A DNA stretch of 64,000 nucleotides from Lepiota brunneoincarnata (taxonomy: Eukaryota; Basidiomycota; Agaricomycetes; Agaricales; Agaricaceae). The DNA lies in NCBI GenBank assembly GCA_023014365.1, contig JAEBUN010000022.1, positions 620,001-684,000 on the forward strand, read 5' to 3'. Shown piece by piece: positions 25,186 through 37,693 of the stretch (its first letter is position 1; every line of letters begins with the position of its first letter). The notes beneath the pieces were generated by a model. That model ran no database searches. It saw nothing but the letters and a program-made list of their open reading frames with translations, and was not told the origin of the DNA. A program made the position numbers and the translations under genes.

Positions 25186-26687
25186 TCACCCCACGTTATC
25201 GCGCTTAAGGGTGGTCCTCGTGGACGAGTTGCGGACATAGTCTGCCGGAGAGGCGGCAATGGGTTCCGTAATCGCTAGATCGCGTGGCCGCGCGGTTGAC
25301 AGTGGTTGGGTTGTTAAACTCTGCCAGGCCCCCCCACTTGTACCAGAGGGAGGAGGAGGAGTCACCCGGGGGTTAACAGCAGCAGTACCGGCATATCCCA
25401 CAGGGACGTAACTCATAGGCTTTACCGGATGTCGGGCCTCGGAGGACTGCGGTGCGGACGAGGTAACGGGAAGGGACAAACCTGAAGCGGGACGTTCCCA
25501 CTCCAACAATCCGCCCAACGGGATGTGCTGTACAACCACGCGCTTCCCTAACACCTCCGCCTGCCGGGGTGGACATGTGTTAGAATCTCCGACCATGACA
25601 AAACACCACACCTGTAAGAGCTCACGTACTTTGTACATTTTGAACAGACCAGAGTTTACTTTTCCCCAGTTGGGGACTCCAGTTGCTATGGAATACAATT
25701 GTGAAGAATGTTCAAAGAACGGTCCACGCTTGACATCGTGGATGCGCATTATGGCCATGAAATACAAGTTGGTAGCGGGTAGTGGAAGATGTAAAATTGC
25801 AGATGGGGGTATGGCGGTCTGATCTATAGAGAGAGGTGAGGTGATATCATCATCAGCCTAACGGATAAATCTATTACGCGGAGAGCGCGAACCTCGAAGT
25901 TGTCCGCTACCGAAAATATACGGCAGAAAGCAATAATCGTCTAATCCCCAGACGCCGTGGCTTCCTGCTGGTTCCAGCTTGTAGACATCCTGCAGCTTCC
26001 AACATAGGCGGAGATAACGGACAAAGACCGTCAGGACCAAATGGCGCTCTTCGTCCGGAGTGGGTTCAAAGAAGCGTGCAAGGGTCAAGCACAGCAGGAA
26101 GAGAGCGAAAGATGCCTCATGACCAGTTCCATAATCCATGCGAGCGAAGGACCCAAAAGATGTTAGGAAGAAGGGTCTTATGTATGGAACCAGGACCTCG
26201 TAACCCGGCGGTAGGAGTTGATCAAGTAGTTCGTCGGCTCTCTGGGTGAAAAAAAATCAGTTGATTATCTATTACGGTTAATTGATAAAGCCGACAAACT
26301 TCTTCTAATCGAGTTCCCCAGGTACGGAAGGCAAGATTTCCGAATCTCTGTGGCGTATCTAGAGCTGGGATATCATCGATCCATTGCTCCAATGTATCGA
26401 GTAATGTCAGGGTTTTCGCAACTGGCTAGATCCTTCCATTTCTCAATGTGGTCGTGGGTAAATAAATATTTGGAGCCTACCTGTGGAACGGTCTCCGTGG
26501 TCCAAGGGAGGGAAATGCCGACAACTGATTCAGTAAGGCGGCAAAGAAACAAGTCATAGTCATGATAAGAGCGAGAATACTTCCATCGCTCGACATCGTC
26601 GTCCGTTTTGATCACCAGCCTAGGGAGCTGTCCCAGCTTCTGAAAGTCGGACGGTGGCACTTCACGTAGAGGAGGAAGACAAGCCAT
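25186..26687 (-). CDS. RRD1: PTPA: serine/threonine protein phosphatase 2A activator (peptidyl-prolyl isomerase)
   Basis: PTPA loads and activates PP2A catalytic subunits and has prolyl isomerase activity. The start at 26687 gives MACLPPLREV, then PRLVIKTDDDVERWKYSRSY and SVVGISLPW, the family's N-terminal signature. Exon 1 ends ...TTETVPQ before a gtaggc...ctag intron; the next exon reads LLDTLEQWIDDIPALD and RFGNLAFRTW. Later exons contain the most conserved segment, MDYGTGHEASF (near 26110), then LEPAGSHGVWGLDDY and FLPYIFGSGQL, and finally PNWGKVNSGLFKMYKVRELL and VVQHIPLGGLLEWE. A Pro/Ser/Thr-rich tail of about 90 residues ends at 25186. Whether a 33 nt stretch (VGDSNTCPPRQ) near 25570 is a mini-intron is unclear; both readings stay in frame. 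Two paralogues (RRD1/RRD2) exist in yeast and this could be either. It shares a promoter with Ku70. Confidence 0.9.
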
Positions 26688-26812
26688 AGCCTAGTCATGC
26701 AGATGGTCACGCGTGACTATGACCATACGCGTGACGTATGTGACCTGACGCGATTAGGCTCCCTGGCTAATTATACCCTGTCTCCATCCTTGTCTGACTC
26801 CCATTCCCAAGT
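26688..26812. promoter_or_regulatory. Bidirectional promoter with two MCB boxes between PTPA and Ku70
   Basis: Only 125 bp separate the two divergent start codons. The interval contains ACGCGT twice (26709-26714 and 26727-26732), the MluI cell-cycle box bound by MBF in yeasts, plus an overlapping TGACGT half-CRE (26732-26738). A related tgacgcg follows near 26750. Spacing of the two boxes is 18 bp. Confidence 0.65.
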
Positions 26813-29812
26813 ATGCCTCCGTACGATGACTGGAACAAGATTGACGAAGAAGAGGAGGAAGAACTCCAGGATGCTTCTGTATGTCTGTTCACCATTTGGG
26901 TTTCATGGGCTTACAAGTGTTTTAGTTCTTTGAGGGGAAAAGAGACGTGATACTCTTTTGTATCGACTGTTCTCAATCCATGCTAGAGCTTTACGACGAC
27001 CCAAACTATGAAGATGTGAAGACCTGTTACTTATTTACTGCCCTGGAAGCTGCGATGCAAATTCAGAAGAGAAAAATCATCATAGGACCAAGTGATCAAG
27101 TCGGAATCATGCTATTTAATACCGTGAGATACCATGACAACTACCTATACTTATACCGGCGAATGACATTATATGCTTTCAAAAGACGCGGAAAACGGAA
27201 AAAGGGTGGGCAGAGCTTTCCGAGCTCAAGCGCAATACCTGTGTTTTTCAGCCCATCTCTCCAATGAGCGCACCAAAAATTCAAGAACTGATCCATCTAC
27301 TTGACGGTCCGTAACGACAATACCTCTGGCGTGAAGTTTGCTCAAGTCCCAGAAAAAAAAAGCTGCCCGAGAGAACCCTAACGAACTTCGGGATATGTTC
27401 CCTCCATTAACCGGTAAACGGATTCCCATGGGAGACGTATTCACGAGCTGCAATTGGGTCTTTCGTGATGGGTTCGGCACCTGTTCCTCTCACTCGTTTT
27501 TTGTTTCAGCCACTAATTTGTAACTCAGAGCACCAAAGACGGCAACCAAACGTGTGTTTCTCATCACTGATGAGGACAACCCGCATCCGGGAGTGGGTAG
27601 CAAGCAACTGATCACCTCAGCACAAACAACTTTGGATGTTGGTGACCCGCTTTTTGTTGAGCAGGGAGGCCGATACAAACCATTCGTATTTTAGGATCTG
27701 GTCCAAGCCGGAATCTCTGTCGAACCATTCTTCATCAGCACAGAGGAGAAACCATTTGATGTATCCAAATTTTACTCCGTGAGTAATGTACCAGCTCTTC
27801 AGTCACTCAGTTCGTCACGGTCTGTAGCATATCCTACCCTCAACAAATATTGAAGGAGAGGACCTCCCTGAGGACTCGGCCCTCTTACCCGAATCCATCT
27901 CAATCTCTCGAATCGATGACCTTTTGAGTCAGATGCGAATTCACGAGGTGCCTAAACGAGCACAATTCAACGTCCCATTCCAGCTGGCGGAAGGGTTCAC
28001 AATAGGCGTCAAAGGGTGAGTTTTGCTCGTGCCTGAGGACCCTCAGCAACCGTTGATCCCCGTTGACAAGGTATGGGTTGATTACCGAACAGAAGAAAGG
28101 ATCCTACAGATACTTTGTTGACTTGGGTGATCGAATGGAGGTCGCTGTCTCACGTACTACCTACGTGGATGAGGTATACTTATTCTTCCTTTTCGGTATT
28201 GTTGTTCACTCCGTGCCCTGGCAGGATCGTCAAGCCGACGTCGACAAGTCGAAGATCCTTTACGGAGCTAGCGGAGGGAGTGCGAACGTAGATAACGAAG
28301 AGGAAGACGATGATGATTCAGGTACAGGTGGCAAGATGGTGGACCTGGAACAACGGGTGAGTGTACCGGATCCCTTGATGAGTGCAGGGCGCTAATACCC
28401 ACATGTTCAGCCATTTTACTCTGCTGAAGAGACACGTTCTTTCCGAACGCTAGGCCTTGAACCAGGTATTAGCTTTTCGGAATGATAAGACGGTCTAGGG
28501 TCAATGATCTCCTCCCTTCAAGGTCTCAAACTTCTGGGATTCAAAGATAGAGACGAGTTGAGGTTTGAAGATAACGTCAAACACTCCATATTCATATATC
28601 CAGACGAGATGGTGAGCGACATTCTGACTGCTTGTGTCTTGATGCCAACGATTAGAAACATAGAGATACTCGGGCAGTAAACGGACCTTCACTGCGCTAC
28701 TACAGTCTATGGTGAAGAAGGACAAGATTGGGCTGGCCCTTACACTTACACGACGTAACGCGACGCCGGTATTTTGCGCACTTCTTCCTCAGGTTCACAT
28801 CGCTTTCCCTTTGGACTGTCAAACAGCGCTGACCTTCCCAATTTAGGAGGAACACACCGATGGGAACGGTTTTGTTGAGCCCCCTGGTATACACCTGATA
28901 CCTCTCCCTTTTGCTGATGATATTCGAGCCGCCCCTATTGAAGAAGCCTTTCGAGGTACGTTGGTATTATTCAATTCCCTGCGGCACAGCACCAAACCCG
29001 GCCTTCTCCTTATAGCTTCCGATGACCTGAAAGATGCAGCTCGTGCTTGGATCGATAGGCTGAGTGTTAAAAACGGAACATACCCGCCTGACTCGTATCC
29101 AAATCCCGGTAATCAGCCGCATCCGTCTTTCCATCTTCGCCGCCCGTTCGCTCATTGGTCATGATTTGCTCGCCATGTTTAGCGCTTGCGTTCCACAACG
29201 CCCAGCTGCAAGCCAGCGCGTTTCAGGAAGATTTCGATCCAGATTCTCTTGAGGATTTGACAGAACCTAATATTGGGATGATTCACAAGGTGGATAGTAG
29301 ATGCCGTACTGATTATCACTCAAAATCTTATCCTCACGCGTTCTACTTTCAGCGCGCGGGGAGCCTGATGAAGGAGTGGAAACTTGCCTTGATCAATGAT
29401 GAAACAGCAAACCTAGTTATTCCTACCACGGGCTCCAAGCGCAAAGCGGTTCGTACAATTAAGGTTCAGCTTTCCCGGATCGAAGAGTGACAATGACCTC
29501 GCCCCCTTCTCAGGATGTGACGGTCGACGAGGCCGAAATTCGGAGTAAGTATGAAGCAGACGTTCTAGGCAAGGTGTGATCCTTTCTCCCCCCCCTCCCA
29601 CCGAACTACTCCCCCCTGATTGCTCGACGACATCTTGCTTTTTGCTTCGTAGCTCCGTGTAGATCAGTTGAAGGTGAGTCACCTCTGCTACGAGCCTGGC
29701 CTCGCTCACACCCCTTGCGACACAGGAATTTTTGAAGGCCAAGAGCCAGCCCTATTCTGGAAAGAAAGCCGAGCTGATGGAACGAGTTGCGGCTTGGCTC
29801 GACTCCCATTAA
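26813..29812 (+). CDS. KU70: Ku70, DNA end-binding subunit of the non-homologous end-joining complex
   Basis: Pairs with Ku80 to form a ring on broken DNA ends and starts end joining; also acts at telomeres. Exon 1 (26813-26878) gives MPPYDDWNKIDEEEEEEL. Exon 2 opens the von Willebrand-like domain: FFEGKRDVILFCIDCSQSM, with the family's D-x-S-x-S-M pattern. Further exons give FPPLTGKRIPMGDVFTSCNW, then VFLITDEDNPHPG. The central beta-barrel follows: YGLITEQKKGSYRYF and KHSIFIYPDEMRYSGSKR, with VKKDKIGLALTLTRRNA leading into the arm region. The C-terminal end is a SAP domain, LGKLRVDQLKEFLKAKS..YSGKKAELMERV, stopping at 29812. About a dozen short introns are needed and all junctions checked keep frame, so the gene looks intact. 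Confidence 0.93.
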
Positions 29813-31298
29813 GCGTCTCGGTTGAGAGGAGGCGTGGCTTTTCTGTTTTTGGGGTCCTTCCTGGCAAAGCCGCATCTCAGATTCACTTCTTCCACAGCCT
29901 TGCGTGTTGCGTACCTCTTTTGAGAACAGTGACGGGGAATTGATACCATTCTCTTTGTTTCTGTTGAATGGGACTTTGCGTGTTTCGGGGGTCATTCGAG
30001 TGATTCTCCCCAGGCTTTATGTCGCTAATATCATAGCCCCGGAGCGAGCTGTGTTGAGATTGTTTACGGTAGTTTAGAACCTGAAACTGGTTGATGTTGC
30101 CTCAGGTTTGTAGCTGAGGGCACTGGCTTGTGCGAATCCAACTCTAGTGTTCTTTTGTTTTTTTTTGCTGGCAAGGAGGGTGGAACTTTGCGTGGGTGGA
30201 ATCTGTGTTGCGTGATAGCATGCTCAGGCGTCTTTCTGAAATAGGAGGTTGGTTCCTGAGTTACCGACCGCGTCATGCTGACTTCCTCAATCGACAAGTC
30301 CTTCTTCTTCCACACGGTCCGGAGGTTGGAGGGGGCTTAAGGCGTGAAGGTCGTGGGCTATGCATCACCGTAATGGGACAGTTCCGTTGGGTGAGGTGTA
30401 CACCTATGCGGTAAAACTTGCAGCGTGGATTCAGGCCATGTGTCGGCGGTCGACCGGTTCAATCCCAAATGTTCAGGGAAAAATGAGCCAGTGGGAGGGG
30501 TGGGGGTTCGCAGGTATGCGACAGCCTGAGTTCCCTTTTGGAATCAGCTCAGTTAAGAGAGGTGTGTGGCTTTAAGAACCCGCATGGGTAATATGGTAGA
30601 CTCGTCTTGCCTTTGGGTGCTGTTGTCGGTGATGTTGGACATGTATATATGTGGGGTGGTTGGCTTAGCACCATCCATGCATGCGAAAAGACGCCGCCCG
30701 GAAAAAACCAAGCCTTATTCGTAAAAGGTTCCCGTGTGAATCTACATATGTGAATGGCTACGGGAACAGCGGCTAAGAGATTCAATGGCTGGAATCGGAT
30801 TACATGTGGCTTCCCGCCCATTGTTACATTGTAATGGAGTTAAGTCTGAGTGTTCCCGTCCACACCATCAGTATAAAATTCCTTGATATCCAGGACGCCA
30901 ATAATATCTTGGACTTTTAAAATGCTTGCTTATGGGATGTGTCAACGCTTCCCCCCACCCCCCACCCCTCTCCAGGCCTCTCCCAAGGTAATTTTACCCT
31001 TTTTTCACTTGGAAGTGACAATGACATGCGCCACCGGAGACGGGGGCGCAGATCCTATTGCGTTAAGGACTGCAACCAAAGAACCGCAAGGTGCGGTGAC
31101 AACTCATTTTCAGAAGGGCATGACGTTGATGTTATCCAGCAGTAAGGATATTGCGTTGATTTCATTGTCCCTAAAACTTTCGCCCCTTGCAACCACTTGA
31201 CGCCAAAAAAAAAAGATCCCGTTTGGATACTACGTTTGTCAATTACAAAGAAGGGGGGGGTATGTATTTGTAACAGGGTTCCGGAAAGGTTGGTGGGG
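29813..31298. other. Intergenic region downstream of Ku70
   Basis: Convergent 3' flanks of Ku70 (plus) and the F-box gene (minus). Several open frames of 70-130 codons exist on both strands but none has a domain, splice pattern or composition that argues for coding. No gene called. Confidence 0.45.
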
Positions 31299-32526
31299 CT
31301 ACAAAGATGAGAATGTGAATCTGAGTTTCCCCTCCCGATGCCAACTGTCAAGAGCCTCGCTAACATGCTTGATGATGATTTCCTCCACCTCCCTGTCAAC
31401 AAGAGCGTTGTAAGCGAAAAAATGAATGACCTCTAGGTTTTGGCATTGTGGCTCGCGGAGAACTTTCGCAAGGCAACCGAGGAAGGGTATGTCGAGGAAA
31501 AATTGGCGCGAAGTGGAAAAAGGTGATTCGAAGACCTTTCAAGGTGTTTACTTCGAGTCGGTGGAGTAGTCGAAGCATCCAAGGCATAACAGCCAGAACA
31601 CGGGTGGGGAAGCCTAGGTTCAAGTATTCGAGGGAAGTTGTATGACGGAGGTCGATTCCATAGGGCACATTATCAGGACCGATGCCTGCCGTGACCAAAG
31701 GACGAAAATCGGAAAAACGATCAAAGAATTGCATAAAATAGACAACCCTACCTTGTGAAGATGTCAGGACATCGAGGGAACGCAAAGAGGGCCCTATGAA
31801 TTGGAGCAGGTCATTGATATTGTCTTGATATGCGATGAAAATATGCCCCAGTTGCTTGAGGTCCTCCGATGAAGTTAACGCCAGTCCTATCCTCCGGGAC
31901 CATTGTAGGCTCGTATGCAGGCTGGTACCAATGGAAGTGGAAAGACGGAGGCCGTACCGGCCGGAGGGGGGTTTGGAAGGTGGTAGAGTTGAGCTGGGTG
32001 ACAGGCACACAATGTTTCGCAAGTACACCTGCTCAATATGGGTAAAAACGGAGATAAATTCCGTAAATTGCGTCAGGGCCTCAAAATACGAGCCGTAGAG
32101 CTGGAGAGACCGGATGGTTCGGAAGCCCAACGATAGTAACGTATGTACCCTAGCATCCATCGAAGGGAAATGAATGTCGGTCATTGAGAGGCCAATGACT
32201 CGCTGGGCCTTGGACAGGTGTGTCAGGACGGTGCGCAGCGCTTCAGTCTGTGGGCGGTTCCAGCTTTTTCCACCACCGAGGCACAGCTGACGGACTTTCG
32301 GAGGGATAGCCGACTGCGTATTTCGATTCTCTAGTAAGCGCGCGAGCGGCTCGACGGAACTCGGACGCAATTTGAGAGAAGAAAATAGATGACGATAGCT
32401 TCCTGAGTGCCATGTTCTGCAGACCAAACTTGCGGCTCGGAGAGCGTGTCTGTCATGCGACATGCATTCGATGATGAGATCGTGGACCTCTACGGGCAAA
32501 CTGTGAAAAGATGTTCGAAGGCACAT
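31299..32526 (-). CDS. F-box protein with leucine-rich C-terminal half (one frame break)
   Basis: Likely substrate adaptor of an SCF ubiquitin ligase. The start at 32526 gives MCLRTSFHSLPVEVHDLIIE, then RAASLVCRTWHSGSYRHLF, the F-box-like helix pair typical of agaricomycete F-box families. The rest is an irregular leucine-rich region (for example VHTLLSLGFRTIRSLQLYGS). The main frame ends early at 31396. Dropping one base from the A5 run at 31498-31502 joins it smoothly to FLGCLAKVLREPQCQNLEVI and on to DREVEEIIIKHVSEALDSW, ending at 31299-31301. An intron (roughly 31456-31534) would also restore the frame but would delete leucine-rich sequence. I favour a homopolymer miscall or recent indel. 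Substrate unknown. Confidence 0.75.
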
Positions 32527-32723
32527 CTGAAGAGATCCGGGTCAAGAGAAAACAGTCGTTGACGGGCCCCCATTGATATACGAAAGACGACAGACTCGGA
32601 GGACGAAAAGCTGCGACTCGGGCGTCTATGCGGAAAAGGAAACACTCGGCTGACTAATCCGTCGGCCATGACCGAGTGACGCCATCTCCGATAAAAATGC
32701 AGACCTTGTCTTCATCGACACCG

Positions 32724-33610
32724 ATGGAACCGAATCTCTATCAGATACAGTCAACAAAGCAGTTCCAGGACCTGCTCTCTGCAGATCTGAACCGCGTATC
32801 CCTTCTTTACTTCTGGGCACCATGGGCCAATCCTTGTGTGCAAATGACACAGGTCGTTCAAGAGTTGTCGCTCAAGCATCCCACGGCGCTCTTCCTACAG
32901 GTATACAATGAATCTTTGGACATTGTACTTTACTTACACTAGATCAGGTGGAAGCCGAAGAGCAGCCCGACATCGCAGAGAGTTTTGATATCGAGGCGGT
33001 TCCCCTCATTTGTCCTGCTACGGGTACGAAGTCTGCTCCTCAGCATACGCCCCACCCCAATAACGGCTACTACGTCAGGGTCATGTTCTACTTGGTCGAG
33101 TGTCTGGTGCTGATGCCGGGGCCCTCGCAGGCCTGCTTGCTAAGCATGCGACTACTCCTTCGTACAACCCACTCTCGCACACGGATCAAAAACCTCGAGA
33201 GGCCCCTGCAACTGCGCCAGTTGCTTCGATGGAACAGAGCACAGAGTCACCGGAAGAGCTGGACAAACGTCTGCGTGGATTGATGAACCAGAGCAAAGTT
33301 GTGCTTTTCATGAAGGGCTCCCCGGACACGCCTCGCTGTGGCTTCTCAAGGAAGATCGTTGCCCTCCTGAAGGATCAACATGTCGACTTTGCTCATTTTG
33401 ATATCCTCACTGATGAAAATGTTCGCCAAGGTCCGTATTACATACTCACCCCGGATATTACTTATGGCCTAATTTTAACCCGCAGGTTTGAAGAAGCTTA
33501 ATGACTGGCCGACGTACCCGCAGTTGATAATCAATGGGGAATTGGTTGGGGGACTGGACATCGTACAGGAAATGGTCGATAATGGAGAACTCAGCCAACA
33601 ACTTGCATGA
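32724..33610 (+). CDS. GRX4: Monothiol glutaredoxin of the Grx3/Grx4 type (thioredoxin-like plus CGFS domain)
   Basis: Cytosolic/nuclear iron-sulfur cluster glutaredoxin used for iron sensing and Fe-S trafficking. Start at 32724: [18 protein letters not shown], then [15 protein letters not shown], the degenerate thioredoxin active site (WANPC) usual in this family. Exon 2 begins at 32948 ([19 protein letters not shown]). After the next intron comes [19 protein letters not shown], then a linker and the glutaredoxin domain: [20 protein letters not shown] with CGFS at 33337-33348, then [16 protein letters not shown], ending QLA* at 33610. One problem: at 33002-33005 the run cccc must be ccc to read EAVPSFVLLRG, the conserved strand. 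As given, the gene is shifted by one base there. The rest is well conserved, so a base-call error is likely. Confidence 0.88.
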
Positions 33611-36600
33611 GCTCCTTAGTTCACCAACGCTGTCTTGTCGTACACTACGTTTTTAATTTGCTGATATACGTCAGTGTTGTAACAACTCTACTATATAATT
33701 TGCAATGCAGTAGGTGGGTCGTTTATCTGATCGGACATGACTAAGTCTCTCCTCAGTCCCTTCAACAACCTCCTTTTGCTATATCGTACACTGATAACCC
33801 GGCCCCTTCCCTGGCTAATTGGGAAGGAAGTGGTGCTTTTTATGGACGCCCCCATCAATCCTGAACTCATGGAGCCAATGCTTTTGGCGCCGTCGAAGCG
33901 CTGGCCATTCGAATCCTGACCGCAACTTCAACAGGGTCTGGAATGGGCGCTTTTTCTGGATATATCCCTCTTCCGAGTGACAGCTTATCGAGCGTCTCAA
34001 GAAGGCTTGATCTTCCCGAGCCCGACCCCGACGGTGCTAACCACTGGGTAGAGAAGACCGCAAAACGATTCTATGGTGCTTTGGACCGGGCGCGACGCCT
34101 CTATTTGCGATTTGCTTGGCCTATTTCCCCATAACCTCGGTCGGATCGCAGAAAGCTCCACACTTTGGGTTCGCTGACATCCGAACAAAGTGGGGGGATG
34201 GTTGTCGACGGAGCGGCTGATCACCCGAGCATCATTATTTTTGCCTCGCTCATTTTTTTTCGTGAACCAGGCTTTGGCTCCGAAAATAAGTATAAGCACT
34301 AGGATATCGACTATGCCAATTATCACAGAGAAATGTTGCCTGGCAATGAGATAACATAGTATTTCCCATGTTTAGGGACACAGTAGGGGGGAGCGCCAGG
34401 GTTGATTGTGGGTTTGCGTCAAAACATTGTTTCCGAGCTCCCCATGGCTATCGGAGAGCCCACCAAGGAAATTGACTGATAAACCAAAAACAGAGAAAAG
34501 AAAAAAAAACTTTGTTTGCTCCACCATCAAGCCAGACATTTTTCGCGCGGTTGGAGGGGCTCAATTGCCCTGGTATAGGGATGACCCAGAGCTACTCGCT
34601 AAAAGAACATTCACCACCCATGTGATTGCCCTTTTTGCCTCGTCTCGTCCGCATAGCGAACTGAATCGATTATGGGCCTAGTAACTCACAATCGCCCCTC
34701 TAGCGATCTCTCTCCATTCTTATCCCTGCACCTAGGTCTCGATTAAACGAAAAAGTTCTATTTTCATTCTCACCGCTATGGACGGAGCGCCGCTTAAGCC
34801 GGATGGAGAAATGGTTTGCCTGTAGTGGATGTATGTTGCCTACCAAGGGACTCTTGGGACAAATCTACTCGACATGAGCACAGTGTGTGGAATGTGGTGT
34901 CCCCACCGCTTCACACCCAGTACTCCGCTTAAGGAGACTTGACACAGGAATTCTGTCAGGTGAGGCGTGTGGCGCCGCCGCCGGCAAGCCCTGAGTTTGA
35001 GAGCTTCTGAGTGGGTTCTCTCTGGGTTCCAAAGGTGTAAAAAAGAGCTTTTCGTAATTGACCATTGTAATAATCCTGGCAATCCTCTCCACTACAACAC
35101 CAATTGCTGATGATATTTGATAGTGTTAATTCCTACCTTTCAATCTGATGTGTGTGGATTAGCCTCGGGTGGATTCTTCTTCGGTCGTACTCGGGGATTG
35201 TCGCCGACAGCTCGCAGCTGATACATGCATCGTGGTTGGCTCGTGTCAAAAAAGATGCACACCTGGCTCATACCCATTTGTATAGCTGAAGCACAATCAT
35301 GCAATGGCAAGTTTCGGAGCTCGAAAACCGTTTCTTCTATTCTTTCCAAGTCTGTCAAACTTGTTGGTTCGAATGGGGAAGTAATATTAAGGTGATGTCG
35401 AGATTGAACTTTAAACCCGCATGGGTTGGTTGTGTTCCTAGATAGATGTAAGGCCAGCCCGACGGCTTTGCCATCTCCTATTCAACTCCCGGTCTTCTAC
35501 CGCCAGCCTAGGCACAGCAAATACCGGTTCAGTGGGTAAGTACAAGAATATCAAACATCCATCTATCCATCAGTTTATTAGTGACCCCTTGGTATGGGTG
35601 TTGAGCGACGATCGCACTCCTCGTGTTTGTCCCAATCTGCATTTATCATCCCTGTTCCAGTACCGCAGTTTGCGCTCGTGTAGAGGTGTACATGTTACAT
35701 CGTTAGTCATCGTCAGAAATGATGATCGTTGGGATGATACGGTCGGCGGTGGGGAACCTCTTGAATTATTCCGAGGTGGGATTGGGAGAGAATTTCTGTT
35801 CTCCCACCTGTCTACAGGCGCGAAGGAGGGGCCTTCCCCATCACGAGATTCCTCTCCCATGACGTTATGGGGCTTCTCGTATCCTAATTCCGCGATTTGA
35901 AAACGCCGAGGCATTAGTCGAAGGCGAAAATACCATCTTGGTCGATATTTTCTCTCGGTTGAAAGAAAACGCACAGGGAAGGTGGTTACGGTCATTGGAT
36001 AACGACAAGCGAGGGCATGGTCGAGGCTTTAGACTACACCGAGGCTTTGTTTAGCCGATCTTGAAACTCCTTGATGCTGGGAAACGAACACCTCAAAGCC
36101 TGAGTTGATGTTCACTACCCTGACCACGTCGACATCGAGGGATATTATGTATACATATGTATCCATTTCAGGGTTCAGCTCGTGCTTGACAAGCCGGTCA
36201 GAGCCACATCTGGAACAACAGTTGAACCACCCAAGGCGTGTTTTTCCGATATGTCAGTTTCGTCTGTTGTGGAACCTTGTTGGGGGGTGGGTCATGTGGA
36301 CGGCCCATGAGAACCGCAGACAAATGTACGTCATCAACCCATTCAATGACTTGGGAAGGGGGAGGGGGTGGAGGGGAAGAAGAAACGTTCGTGTTGGTGT
36401 GGATCTCAATCGTTTCGTTGGGTTGCAGGAATTAGAGCAAGTGGCTCCCTCCCCTCCCCCCCCCCAGGCACCAAAACTTCTCACTTCGAGGACTAACTTT
36501 AAGACTGCACCACAAGTCTCCATCGACCATTTGCTGAAACGAGAAATAATCCATATATGGCTGATTCTCTGATATGCCTGACGGACCGCGATCAGGGTGA

Positions 36601-37625
36601 TGGTAGAGGGGGTATTGATGAACAATAAATAAACCGCTGGGTGAACCGGTCCGAAATGGGCGGCGAGGGGTTTGATGCTGATCGTTCGAAAGGAGCTTAT
36701 GGGTTATCGAATGAGGTCCGTGTTGGTGGCCCCGTATGTCAAGAAAACCGAATCGCCTCGGAGAGAGATGGGTCGTGCCCCGGGCATTCTTTAACGCGGC
36801 CCCGGTAGTAGTAGCCCTAGTAGGGTGTTTCTTCCCCCACAGCCAGGGCTTGATCTTCGACCCTTTTTTGTGAATTGGACATCCACACCACCGAGAACGC
36901 CAAGGGGAATTTTTGGTTATGCTAACATCTTCCCGACGCTTAGTAGGACATGTGGCCTCTCCCCTTCCCTCCCCCCCCTTCATACTGCTGTCAATCATAT
37001 GACAGAAATAGCACGGATGTGTTGGCAGCTTGGAACACATGGACTCATGGAGCCACGAGGACTTTTTGGTGACTATAATCTACCGAGCAGCGCTTTCCTA
37101 GGTCTCTCAGCGTCGCAAGGAGTTCCTGTAACATCGGTAAGTCAAGGGTCTACGACGTGAACCCCCGTGCCACCTCCCCCCTCCAGGCGGGTCTGACATC
37201 TCTCCGTTGAGCTTTCGGGGCGATTCGTCTTGTTTCCATCTTTAGAATCATATAAAGTTTCGTTTGGCTTCCAATTATCACGGAATAAAAAAAGACGGAA
37301 AGGGTTCTTCGCCAAACACATGTTTGCAATTGGTTCGTGTTCTCGAAATGGGGGGGGGGTTCTTCCCGGTGCTCCGCATTGGCGGAGTCGAGCTCGGGTA
37401 AAGGGATCCCATGTGCACTAAGCAGCAGCAGCAGCAAGTGTGTAAGTGTTTTTTTTTTTCTTCTTTTTAGAATTGGATCTTGATTGCTCCGTGACGACTA
37501 TCATGATCATGTCATGATCAGAAGTGTGGGTTACCTATCATCTCTTTAACCTCGAATTCAGGATTCGAACTCGGACATTGACTCCAATCAATCCGGTGAA
37601 ATCAAGACAATTATGTACACTGGCG

Positions 37626-37693
37626 GTGATGATGAAGATAATGATGATGATGATGATGATGGAGATGATGATGATGATGATGATGATGATGAG
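37626..37693. repeat. (GAT)n microsatellite
   Basis: About 20 gat/atg units with two interruptions (gaagata and ggagatg). On the plus strand it reads as poly-Met within a short open frame, which is not typical of a real protein. Confidence 0.9.

Noticed and set aside
36432..37040. 202-codon minus-strand frame
   Set aside because: No recognised domain, composition follows the local base composition, no upstream promoter or splice support.
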